DNA of 64,000 nucleotides from Phorcus lineatus (taxonomy: Eukaryota; Mollusca; Gastropoda; Trochida; Trochidae): positions 40,720,630-40,784,629 of the forward strand of contig OV121087.1 of NCBI GenBank assembly GCA_921293015.1, written 5' to 3'. A program made the translations under genes and the position numbers. Shown here piece after piece: positions 1 through 12,187 of the stretch; positions within the stretch are counted from its first letter, which is position 1; each line of letters opens with the position of its first letter. A model generated the notes under the pieces. That model was not told where the DNA came from. It ran no database searches and saw only the letters and a list, made by a program, of their open reading frames with translations.

Positions 1-2000
1 TTGTTGGACTCTCTCGCTAGTGTAATAGGCAAATCAGCTACATTGATTCGTATATAGTTTCTTTAGGTACCTATTTGCATGCTATTTCCGTCGTCAGCAG
101 GAGATCATCGTTTAGACTGGTTTACATGTACTCGACGTAAACACGTAGCTGTCTCGGGAGAGACATACAAGCAATATATATATATAGGTCATATGACACG
201 ATGTTTCGCGAACTTATCCACTGATCATGTTATGATATATACTAGCCTAGTATTACATCCCACGTTTCCGTTCACTCAGCATTATGATGAAATATAGCGA
301 TTATTGCGATTTGTAGACCCTAAGTGTAAAGTTAATATTCTATGGTTCATGAACGTGTGAAGAAAAGTTGGATCAAGCTTTCCTTTCATTAAGGGTGCGC
401 GGTGTGATCTATATATCGGTATATTTCATTACAGAAAAAAACATTATGTGTACCGGTACAAACTTCTGAAAATATCTAAATATCGGACTACATGTAATAT
501 AAATCGAAATACTGATATTACAGAACTGCCTACCATCTGTTCGGTGAATGTGCAGACATATTGTAACTTAAGTGTGTATTTTAATTTTATATGTGTACAA
601 CAACAATGAAGGCAGCATTTTACTGTCATTTCTAACATGGCATGCTCTCGTTTGGCAATTCTAAACCTTTTCTCAATTTGTTAATTAAGGATATACAGTT
701 CAAATTGAACTTTGTAACATTTAGCACTCCAATACTTCAAAACTATTACCAAAGATGAAGAAATTATTTTCTTTTTAGAATAGGTGTACAATTCGCAACA
801 TTGGTGTACATTCGTATCTTAAGACCGTCATGTGTACCAAATACAAAAGAATAGACTACAAGTAGGCAACTCTGAAATGAGGAGCGATACAATTCCTAAA
901 TGAACGCGAATAAATCAATTGTGCCTACTCACTTTCAACCATGAAGATATCGATTAATATTCAACCCAGTGATTTAAAAAATTGGAACTATGACCGCATA
1001 CAGTACAACAGCTGGGAGTGATTTGGATCACGATGAAACTTCAATGGACTTGTCCCTCTGTATTTATCCTGAATTAGTCATGACTGAAACATAACTAGAT
1101 ACATGAATTTGTAGCCCTTATGTTTCTATTTAGCATTATAATGGGGGTGGTGTTGAGAAAAAGTATTATTTCAGCTGATATATTACGAAAGGTATTTAAG
1201 GAGTGTGTTTTGTTTTGGTACACAGCATAACGTCAAATATAATGTTCTCATTCGCTTGATTTAATACTTGTTGTAATCTAGGGATTGCAGACACTTAAAA
1301 CAATAATTATGCCTTATTGAAAGCCATAATTACCAGATCAATTGGGTTCTTTAACAGTAGATGATTTAAATAAACCTTACTGGATGCAGTTATTCGACAG
1401 AGGCACACGATGGTAATGGCGGCTGCTGACGTTATTATAAGGGCAGATAACTCTAATTTCCTGTCATCGAATAGAGATTTTTTAAAGCGTACGCTTTATT
1501 CAGTATCACTAGTACAGATGTAATTTTTTATATTGAAAGTAGAAATTGAATGAAATTTCTAACCATAAGACGCAGTTATTATATTCGTTCAAAAATATTT
1601 AACCGTCAAATTAAAAAAAGTTCAAAAGTAAATGTCGTGCTTGACCCTCGAAACATTTTTTTAACTAAACGTTATCATGTTACATACATATAGCGACACT
1701 AAATAGATAAGATAGTCAAAATATATATGATCCAAAGTAAATCTAAGTAAATTATACACTACATTCGATTGGGAGAAAGCCTGCGACATGTAATCGCTTT
1801 GACAAGAATAAAGCTGCGTTAGTTTGGAGTAAGCTGACGTTGCTAAATAAATGGCGGAGACGTGTATTTTCAATTCATTTTTCGAATATTGCTTTTCTAT
1901 TTTAATCTGTTGTCTTTCATGTATTAAAGATAGTAGTATAGATCTACTAAAAGCCATTTGTTTTTTCCTAGATATGTAGTTTTCAACGCTAATTTTCCGG
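1..2000. other. Gene-free AT-rich DNA
   Basis: I see no supportable gene or repeat here. The open frames present, such as a 122-codon minus-strand frame at 1661-2029, have low-complexity AT-driven composition, no recognisable domain and no splice context, so I treat them as chance. Confidence 0.5.
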
Positions 2001-2243
2001 TACTTATTTATCAATGTCAAAAGTACCAATGGTACATTTCATATATATCGGAATGATAAATTCAGGTACAATATTACCTACGCCTGGCGCTTTGTTTGTT
2101 TTTAAATTTTGTATGTTATCTATTATTTCTTGCCTGTTTCTTGCCAGAAAATCACTATAGAGTTTGTCCAACTCAGTAAAATCAATTGTCGAGTTAACAT
2201 CGCATGTGGTTTCTGTGACCTTTCCGATATTGTGTTTTGACAT
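2001..2243 (-). pseudogene. Fragment of a non-LTR retrotransposon reverse transcriptase
   Basis: The minus-strand frame reads about 79 codons and contains the segment EIIDNIQNLKTNKAPG, followed a few residues on by VPEFI. This matches the start of the reverse-transcriptase domain of LINE-type elements, where the usual pattern is I..LK..KAPG.D.I..E. The expected Asp after the KAPG motif is replaced (KAPGVGN), and the frame stops about 20 residues later. The catalytic motifs, endonuclease and 3' end are all absent. It is therefore a short dead relic rather than an active element. The family (CR1, RTE or Jockey type) cannot be told from so little. The following minus-strand frame, lower in coordinates, does not continue RT homology. 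Confidence 0.6.
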
Positions 2244-3203
2244 GATAAAGGATTTTTTTTTACATTTGTACCATATTTGTTTCTATAGGCCTGTGACCTT
2301 TAAGAATTGAATAAAGACATCATAACGAAATTATTAATTTTAAACTTAATTGTCCACAATGAAAATTGAATTATGCATATGTTCAATATATAGCTTTTTA
2401 CAAAAAAATTCCTTCAGTCAATTTAGATGAAATTAAAGGTGACAAATAAAAGACCTATCAGGATGTTGTGAAAACAGAAGTCATAATAGTTCTATGTGAA
2501 CGCAGCTTAAAAGAGCATAAAATCCTTTCGCTTGAATACGTAATCGTTTGATGAACGTAACTATTGTTTTGATGTATACAGGGGAAGCAATTTTAGGAGC
2601 ACACACGAGGCAATTTGAAACAATTATGTAGAAACAAGAGATCGTTGTCTGCTTTTTATTCATTTGTAAACGGTAATACCAAGCCAATGCTGACGTCGGG
2701 AACGAACAATTGAAGACGTCACGTACAATTGTCAATGAAAAGTATTTATTAACCTTAGTTTGTTTTGGGGCTTTTATTCAAAACCAGTAATTTACACCAG
2801 AGCACGTATTCTCCTTTTTTTCTTTTTTCTTTGTTGTTGTTTGTTTTGAAAATACTAAATTTCGAATACCTTGTTCACGCATGTTAGAGTAGGCTACAAA
2901 AAGAAGCAAATGTCGAAAATTGTCTTAATGGTAATTACTATTATTATTATTACCAATAATAAAACAACAGAGAATGTTTTAGGTCACTCAAAATAGTACA
3001 TTGGCACTTTAAAAGGACAATAGAATGGCGCATTATTTGTTATAATTTGTGTACAACCTGACAACGTTAATACCGTTTGTCACGCAGAATGGCTACTTGT
3101 ATTAATACTAAAGTGATTTCTTTCACCTTTATGGCATTGGACATAAACATGCAACATGAAAAGGTCAAAGGGTCAAATTGTAATAAACATTTCCCAATGA
3201 AAT
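2244..3203. other. Gene-free spacer
   Basis: AT-rich sequence between the RT relic and the first TTAA-flanked element. No coding exon, RNA gene or inverted repeat was recognised. Confidence 0.4.
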
Positions 3204-3207
3204 TTAA

Positions 3208-3538
3208 AGGGGCACTAGCCCAGCCATCAGGTAAACAAAGGAGTCTCGCGAAAACGAAAATAAATGTTTCCAGGGCAATCGTCTTTTAATCAGAAGAAGT
3301 TATTGAATGAACGTAAAATGTGTCGTAAAGCAACGCGATTTTATTTCCCTAACTTAAAAGACTAAAATGTGTTCACACTTAAATGGCCTCAAGCAATTCT
3401 TGCTTGATACTTAATAATTACCTTAACGACTGTGGATAATCAGGTTGCGTAATAGGGCGTTTGACCCTTTGATTACTGGACATATTCATATATTCATTTG
3501 AACCAAAATAATCGATTAAAAACCCTGCTATTGCCCCT
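3208..3538. mobile_element. TTAA-flanked MITE with AGGGGCAMTAGC termini
   Basis: The 331-bp segment begins AGGGGCACTAGC and ends with the inverse of AGGGGCAATAGC. Both ends are directly flanked by TTAA (3204-3207 and 3539-3542). A TTAA target duplication with short terminal inverted repeats is the signature of piggyBac- or Kolobok-type DNA transposons. There is no transposase frame inside, so this would be a non-autonomous copy. TTAA is common in AT-rich DNA, so the case rests on the 11-12-bp matching termini. Confidence 0.65.
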
Positions 3539-3542
3539 TTAA

Positions 3543-5680
3543 ATCGGCGATATTTGGCGAATCTTTAATGGAGTAAGTTTTATTCGTGTCGTCTCAAGTT
3601 GGCTATATGAATATTGTCAAATATTGAAAATGTTGTAAAAATGAGCATGCTAACTTACAAGGGAATCTAAGACATGGTTAATTGTTTTGAATTATATATG
3701 TTAAATTTTTAAGCCTCAGTCCAAGTATGAAGGAAAGTCATTAGTCAATCACATAGAAAACAAATACGAATAACATTTCACCAAAAAGACGTTATGAAAA
3801 CGCCCAATTCGTCAAATAATATCTTTATAAAACATGATAAAATGGCAGCAAATTAAGGACACTGACACATGCCAACAATAACAATTCTTTGAAAAAAGGA
3901 CAGAATTAATTCAATGATGCATTAAATCCAAAAGACCTGAGGTGCAGGCAATGTTAAACTTTTGCACATAATCTGAAGTAAAAAGGCTTAGATCAGGTTT
4001 AACAATTACAATTCTTTCATAAATTACAATTATTTTTTCTCAGTTAAAGGGACACGGAGTAGGCTAATTAAGTTAAAAATATCAAACTTTATAAATGATT
4101 TTAATATATGGAGAAGAAGTGGTTGGCCTAAGATTTTTTTAAATTCCTTAGTGACATCGACAATCTCATTTTCATCACTGATTGCAAGTCAACAGTGAAT
4201 AATGATAAGTACGTTATTCACAATGTATGTATCGATGAAAAGCAAAAGAAAGTGTATATGTAATATAGCCATTTTGGGGAAAATAATACGGGTTATAGTG
4301 CCTTTAAATTACAAAAAGGAAATGCCCACTTACCTGCAAACTTATTACTAAGGATTGTTTCCAAATAGGTAATATCCAATGGATGACTTTGGCAACCAGT
4401 TTTCAAAGCCTATAATTCACAGTAGGACGTTTTCTCCTAGTTTCAATACGACTGGCTATTTATTAGTATCTGTCATGTTCATCCCATGTTTGTCGTCTGC
4501 TTACCTCAGGACATAGCATTTTTTACGCTCAATTAGGGCTGGTATTGTTTACGGGGCCAAGAAGATGAGGACACGCAATGCCAGCAGCCAAATTTCACGA
4601 ACACGAATTACTCGTGCATTTCATGCACCTACAGCAAAGGAGTGTCGATAATATTTAAAAATGAGATGACTGAATACTTTGATGCCCGATGCATTAGATG
4701 ATTTGAACGATTTAGTTTATTTTCCATTGAAGGACATCGGGGGACAATAGCAAATAACAATCAATCTTAATAAATCATGAAAAATATATTTCTAAAATGA
4801 CATGGTATATGATGCGTTTGGCCGAACAGTAATATCCCATGTTGTCACCAGCGGAGACTTCTAAAGGAATGTCACAATATAATCAAATTCCGACTTCAAA
4901 CGTTGCAATAACAGTATATTGAAAATCTATACTCACGTTTAGTTCACTTAAAAAAGATAGCGAGCAGTCTGACAAAAATACTTTCTTTAATGAAAAGAGA
5001 CTTTATTTGGCATACACAACATTAAATCCCATTAATGTGTTTCTTTTTTTATTTTAGAAAATAACAGTTTTTCAAAAATCAATTTTTCTTAGAATTAAAA
5101 GTCTAACCCCCTTACAGCGTTTGATAATATCTTGACCCATAATTTGGAAAAGCAAGTCTACATATGGATTCATCTGCATTCCTATTTCTCTGATACTAGT
5201 TTCTCATATCTAATTAAATAATCTTTTGAGAGTATTAATATAAGACAAATTGTTTGTCTACAAGCAAGGCTACATTTGCATTTATCATGTCTTCGTGACC
5301 TTAAACACCCATGACAATCAATTATTGCAATGGCATAGCATTACATAATATAATTAACAGGCCCGTTAAAGAGGTTTACCTTCGCACTGTGTGTAGCGCC
5401 GAACACATGTTAACAACACGACGATGATATAACGAGATAAAAGCGTGATGTGTTTTCACCTGCATAAACTGATTTGCCCGCGGGGGCGTGAGTCATTTGT
5501 TGAAGCTGTGACGTAAGTCTTGACCGATTGAATAGGGAAAAAGGAGGGGAGAGACCGACAGCAAGAAGAGGCGAGGGGGGACGGGGTGGTTGAAATGAGG
5601 GGGAGGGGGTATTCTTTGTTGAAACGAAATCCAACCTGACATGTCCGTTTTTACAATTCAATATAATTCAGTTGAATCAT
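3543..5680. other. Gene-free spacer with one possible further TTAA element
   Basis: No gene was recognised. At 4048-4303 a 256-bp segment starts AGGGACAC after a TTAA and ends ATAGTGCCT before a TTAA, and may be another small TTAA-type element; its inverted ends match only over about 7 bases. Around 5530-5620 the plus strand is purine- and G-rich. Confidence 0.35.
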
Positions 5681-5688
5681 ATTACTGA

Positions 5689-6108
5689 CATTCTCTCCCA
5701 ACATCCCAACAGAGGTAATACCGTCATAAATTCCTATACAACCTCTGTACTAATACTAAGGTTTCTCGGGCTTCCGGCAGTTTCCCCTACCGGCACAATT
5801 TTGCAACTTAAACTACCTGGCAAATTTTTCAGCTAATGAAAACAACCAATGCATGAATAACATATTTGTTGTCATACAGGCCTGTGCAATGATACAGTCG
5901 CTTCGGCGTTTGTGGTCTGTAAAGACAACTCAAATTTCAAGGTGTATATTCGAATAAAGTTTAGTTTTGGAAAGTTTACGGAAATAACTTTTGAAACGGC
6001 GTCGCTGCATCCAATTAGCCTCCTAACGTTCTAGACCAAGAAACCTTCGTATAAAGTAAGAAGTTGTACAGGAATGTAAGACGGAGCTACTTCTGTTGGG
6101 AGAGAATG
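5689..6108. mobile_element. 420-bp MITE, hAT-like (8-bp target duplication)
   Basis: The element starts CATTCTCTCCCAACA and ends with the exact inverse, TGTTGGGAGAGAATG. It is flanked by a perfect 8-bp direct repeat, ATTACTGA, at 5681-5688 and 6109-6116. Eight-bp duplications are typical of the hAT superfamily (P and some other families also use 8). No transposase frame is present. It shares its ends, including the sub-terminal GACGGAGCTAC motif on the right side, with the element at 10193-10348, but the interiors differ in length and sequence. Confidence 0.85.
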
Positions 6109-6119
6109 ATTACTGAAAG

Positions 6120-7860
6120 TTGAATAATGGTTAAATTTCACAACTTGATAAATGACAGCCCACGATCGGTAAAATATAACAAGAAAGAGAAGTGAATCCA
6201 TTCATCGGTGCTACGAGTGTGAAAAGCCTTTCAACGGCGTTACAAGACATTGTCGATAAGTCTTACGATAAATCGTTTGTTAATGTATGAATATTCAATC
6301 CATACAAAAAGTTTTCTTAATGTTGTAATAGTTAAAGTAGTGCGCCATTTTATGTCATTTTCCATCAAAACAACATGGCGGACTATGGCCGATAGGACAG
6401 CCTCTTTAACTACAGGCTGGGTATTGGACTCTTTGCTTGGCCGTTTAATTTCCAATACAAATGTCCCTGGGATTTCCTAATTGTTGAATCAAATTATGTA
6501 CCGCAAACAATGTGTTACGATAGAATGTAGGCAAAGCGAAAAACAAATTATGCATCATGAGGTTTGTATTGTTTGAAATGATCCCGATCATGTTTGTTTT
6601 ATACTTGTGTGTGATCTGAATATCATATATGTTGTTACTTATACCGTGTAAGGAATAATGTTAAAGTCCTATCCAATGCAGGGACTATATACACATATAT
6701 ATATATATATTCAAAGACAAAAAAATGACACATAGCCAACATTACAAAATGTCTTTGAATATATAATACTGATACTGTAAACTTGTGAATTTTTTTTTCA
6801 AATATTGTCTTTATATTTATATACCCAATAATAATGAATGGTAACCTTTGGGGAGTGGGTTGTAGAAATACAAAAACAATGGTAAGGTCTAAATTGGATT
6901 ATTACATCGAAATAATTAGTTGAATAACAAACAAATTAATATTGCTAATGCACACACACACACTTTTGAATTATCTATCTCAAACAGAATTGGCTAATTC
7001 ATTTCATTCTTCAATGTAGTATTATCAGATTTATGCTCACATTTCTTTTTAGCAAGACAGGAACTGGTTTTATGTAAATGTTGATTTACTTTATAATCTT
7101 TTCAATGGTTGCATTTATTTTATTGGTCTCACTTAACCCGAAAAGGGTTGCTCTTAACATCGTTTTACATATACATGCTTGTATTTCCAAAAAGGTGACA
7201 CTTTAATAAAATATCTGTCTGTCTGTCTTACTGCTTAACTGCGAAAGGTCGATAATGTAAACATTTGTTATAGTCCAATCAAAACAAATCACAAAATCAC
7301 CCATCAAAAACAAAATCGAGTTCTTTTCCAACATTGAAAGCTCAAGAAATCTGAAATCTAGTTGATTATATAGGGAAAGGGTTTAATCTAGGATCAATTG
7401 AAAAGACATCGAAATGGACATTAGATACCAAGGGGAAAACACGTGTGGACTAAATCCACAATAAAAATAGGATCAAACGGGGGAAATATTGCGATTAATC
7501 AATCTGGTTGCAAAGGCACGGTCTATTATATCGACTGTCATCAAAGAAAACAATCAAGTCGCAAAAATAGTCGTCTTTTTGAAGGATTTAGTCACAGATT
7601 GAGGCTAATGAGATTTCCCCCGACCATTGCGTAATTTATCAACGATAAATACATAGACAAGCGCAGTCAGTATAATGCAAATGCGGCCCACGGCAATTCA
7701 ATAGACTGAAAACATCGTCTGATCCATATGTTTGCAGAGCTATCATTTGCGCTACCGAGTCGCTATATTTGATGGATATCTGTAGTTTATTGCCTTTAGC
7801 GAAACTTGATTTATAGAACAATCTGTCAGTGGTTCTTGTTATTATCACCATGCTGAAATT
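6120..7860. other. Gene-free spacer with a hairpin and short repeats
   Basis: Contains a perfect 16-bp inverted repeat (6704-6719 and 6750-6765, 30-base loop), a short CA run near 6952, and a CTGT-repeat tail near 7216. The CTGT tail follows AATAAAAT and could be the 3' end of an old retroposon. No exon was recognised. Confidence 0.4.
6704..6765. repeat. Perfect 16-bp inverted repeat (hairpin)
   Basis: The left arm TATATATTCAAAGACA (6704-6719) is the exact reverse complement of 6750-6765, with a 30-base spacer. It lies next to an AT dinucleotide run. It is probably the remains of a tiny palindromic MITE; no clear target duplication was seen. Confidence 0.7.
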
Positions 7861-8142
7861 AGGGATTTGCTAGCTCGGGGGGGGGGGGGGGGGGGGGAGA
7901 GAGAATAACGTTAATACTTTATAGGTCATGACAGATTATTTATTTAAGAAAAACACCCGCTTACAACGTCGGTGAGACCAAATACAGATTTTTTTTCTCA
8001 ATCTGCAGAAAAGGGTAAGATGCCTCATGATACTTATAATATTCTATTTTTCAATACAAACATTGAAATAAAGAGCAAAAAAAGTTTCTTTTTTTCCCTA
8101 AAATTAGTGGGGGGGGGGGGGGGGGGGCTTGCTACGGGCCTG
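7861..8142. mobile_element. hAT-like MITE carrying poly-G tracts, copy 1
   Basis: The right end is GCTTGCTACGGGCCTG, so the inverted terminus reads CAGGCCCGTAGC, a typical hAT-style end. The left end (AGGGATTTGCTAGC) is more diverged. Just inside the ends are G runs of 21 (7877-7897) and 19 (8109-8127) bases. The interior, including 'ACTTTATAGGTCATGACA' and the sequence around 'CACCCGCTTACAACGTCGGT', is repeated in reverse orientation at 37729-38037. No coding capacity. Confidence 0.75.
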
Positions 8143-8894
<752 letters not shown>

Positions 8895-8910
8895 AGACAG
8901 ACAGACAGAG

Positions 8911-9313
8911 ACTAGAATGCGTAATTGATAAATGAACGAAGTTAACAAAAAACAATAAAACCTAACGGAAATAAATATGTAAACAAATTTAATCACCAAA
9001 ATAAAGAGATATCAAACAATGGATTTTCATATCAAAATGAGGAAATTGTTAACTTTTTATGAGATCCTCGAGTCTACAAATATTTTGAATTGTTCCTTCC
9101 TTGTATTCCGTTATGTTTTGCAGTACATTTCCTAAACATGCAATCACGGGGATTATTCTGGTTTTCAGCGACAGGGCAATATTTTTTTCAAAGTTTAAGG
9201 AAGTAAAATTGAAATTCCTGCTTACACACATATAGTTTTATGTAAATTTGGCAGAGAATATATCTTTTTAACTAACTTGTTGCTTTATCATCATGTTAGT
9301 TCTGTCACAGTAA
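8911..9313. repeat. Dispersed 400-bp repeat, copy 1
   Basis: From GACTAGAATGCGTAATTGAT to TTCTGTCACAGTAA, this block is closely similar to 53931-54336 in the same orientation, differing by scattered substitutions and small indels. The similarity stops abruptly at both ends, as expected for a transposed element. I see no terminal inverted repeats and no intact frame, so the class is unknown; a SINE-like or truncated retroposon is possible. A short GAGA run follows at the right end in this copy only. Confidence 0.8.
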
Positions 9314-10185
9314 GAGAGAGAGAGAGATCTTCTGGTAGATGAAAACTCGGGTTGTTTCTTAATTTATTTAATAAAATAAAATGAAATAAAAACATTAAAA
9401 TAACACTATACTTACACGTTTAGTCCCAATATCCCAAAAAAAGAATGAAATGTCATTTAAAATAATTTTTGTGTGGTAAGAATAAGAAATGATATTGACG
9501 TATACGAATTATCGTTCATCATTTTTCAGACACTGGATATTCACGCATGCGTAGATTCGGTTCAATAACCTTGCATTTGGCAACCTTTTTCTTCACCTCA
9601 AACAGTGTTTTACGATAAATAGCAACGTATCAGGTGTGCATTTCAATAGGTGCATGTCGCTTTCAATGTTGGTTCCGTGATGTACGCCAAAAGGTGAAAT
9701 GTCATATTTGAAAATATCTAGTCTCGATCATTCAAGGAGTGTTGCGTAAATAGATAAAGATTTTTTAAAATACACAAAACATGCGTATTAAAACCTGTTC
9801 CTTCATGATAATAACTGTTTGCAAGGTGTTATGGATATCCATAGAAAAGACTTCGTATTTGTATTTTTCAATGTTAACTATTGATTGTTTAATCTTGCTG
9901 AATTAAAAATGAACATATATTTTTGTTTGCTAAAAATACATGTATACGCGTAAGTGATTGATTTTATATTGATAAAACAATAATGTGGTGATGTTACTTT
10001 GAACATGGACATACTTTTAAAACAGAACAGTTCATCATAAAACACATTAAAATATTATCAGATTAAGATCACATCCGATATATTTATATAAGATTATACT
10101 CCTTAATCTAAAGGGATTTTCATAAGACGAGCTAATTCGTTGTGTTGCAGTGCTCTACCTACATTAATATTCCATCAAAACATCG
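9314..10185. other. Gene-free spacer
   Basis: AT-rich sequence with no recognised exon, RNA gene or repeat. Confidence 0.4.
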
Positions 10186-10192
10186 TCAAACA

Positions 10193-10348
10193 CATTCTCT
10201 TCCCACAGAGGTAGCTCCGCCATCAATTCCTATAATTCTCATTGAAATCAGATCGAAACACAGCGATGTATACGAGGGACAAGTTTCGAGCTGATTTTAA
10301 TGAGATTGAATTCCTATATGACGGAGCTACCTCTGTTGGGAGAGAATG
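10193..10348. mobile_element. 156-bp palindromic MITE, same family as 5689-6108
   Basis: The left side reads CATTCTCTTCCCACAGAGG then TAGCTCCGCCATCAATTCC. The right side is its near-perfect inverse, so almost the whole element can fold back. Its ends match the 420-bp element at 5689-6108. The flanks carry the same 8-mer TCAAACAC (10186-10193 and 10351-10358), offset by two bases on the right, which probably marks the target-site duplication with a small end variation. No coding capacity. Confidence 0.8.
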
Positions 10349-10359
10349 CATCAAACACT

Positions 10360-12185
10360 ACTTATTAGGGAAAGGGATAGTTAACTTATGTGTCCGTTTC
10401 TAAATGATATATTTGAAATATTTTTTTCACCAACTTTATTTTGTATGTTCTTATTTTGACTCATATACTGTGCATTTTTCTACTTTCCAAAACCACGTCA
10501 GATATATCACTTTACATAATGATGGATTGGTTTCATTGTAACACGCATAATGAATAGAATTAGAATTGATTTCATAGGTGTGAATATTAAACGTTGTGAT
10601 TTTATCATCTCTGAGTCTGTGGCGATGTTGAATATTCATCCGCTATTTCGTCTCTTTAGAGGTACATTAAGTTGATAATAAATAGGATCCGGACATAAAT
10701 TAGTAATGAAAGGGCAACACTTTAGCTATCATATAGATACGTAAAAGTATGTAAATTCTAACACAGATCCCCTTCTGTATACTCATAGAAAGGTGGAAGT
10801 TAAATATAAACCTTCCTCGCCGTTCGAATACTTGTGTTCTGGAAAATGGAAGTCAAACAATAAAACATGATATTTTTTTTCATTCTTGAATCATTATTTA
10901 TTTTGTTTTGTCGAGTATAAATCTTTAATGATGCGTCTAGTTGACGTTTTCGCTATGATCGATTGATGAACGTTTATTCTTCTTAAACACAGATGTGACA
11001 AGTTGTTCTGCAGTAGTTTATTACATTTGGGTCCAGCACCGCAAGAGGTATTTTACATGCGCTTCAACCAAATCGGACACACTTTTTGACCTATGGAAAA
11101 GGATTTTAATTTTTGATATCTAGTATCATATTAACACTTAATAAAGTATTCAAGATTACGGTATTTATACCATTTCATTAGAGGGACAACCCAATATAAA
11201 TCTAGGGACCAAATCAATTTGATTTTAATAAGATTGACTAATTTGCTGTCTGTAAGTTTAAGGAAGCTATGGGGGTCCTTTGATGAAATATTTATTGCGA
11301 AAACCTGAATATTTTATCCGAAATAGATCACGCCAACTATGCTACCCACTTAAACAACTGAGGCAGTATTTATCAAGCAACTCTAAAATTCTAGGAAAAC
11401 AAACTTTTGAAACACAACCACAATTATTGTAAAAAGTTATCATAATTATTTCAGTTAGAATCACTTTTAAAAAATAAAATAACAATGCTATTATGTTGTC
11501 AATGCGTTCCAAGCGTTATACTTTATGAAAAGATCTTTTAGCTTGGCCATGATTAACTTAAGTGACGTTTCGTTTGGTATTAAACATCAATCTTTTTCGA
11601 AAAATAATTGATAATTAACGATTTTGCAAATTTTTCATGGTCGTGATATTAACATTCTCAAAACACGTAAGTTTTGTATGATTCTCAAACTTATCATTTC
11701 GCAAGACGATAAATGTCAATATCAATGCCAAACGTAATAATTTTTCATGTGCCAAATAGTACGAATTGCCAAACAAACACTATAATCTCTGATGTTGTTT
11801 GCGTGAAAACTCTATTATGTCCATGAAATGTTTGCAAGAGTTTGTTTATCTATTCTTTAAGCTTTGAGGCATTTACGATCGTTTTATTTTGAGTTAGATG
11901 ATTCATCAGGGAAATTCGGTCTTAAACTGAGTAAAAATTCAAACATGGTGGTAAAGTAAATTAAGTTACCAGCAGCTAAAATCGCGAAAACCTTTAAACT
12001 TCTGCCAAAAAAAACCCCAAGATAATTAGGGACACTACCTGCCTTGACCTGATACCAAAAGTCCTTGAAAATGGAATACAGCAAGTTATTTTTATTCACT
12101 TTTATAATTTTATGTAAAATGTATACTTCCGCGTTATGAAAGTATGGAAATGTACTTTTTAAAAAGATGCGAATCCCCTCAGCAA
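10360..12185. other. Gene-free DNA leading into the satellite
   Basis: AT-rich, with no gene recognised. A 119-codon minus-strand frame (11884-12243) overlaps the first satellite units and has no recognisable domain. Confidence 0.4.
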
Positions 12186-12187
12186 CC

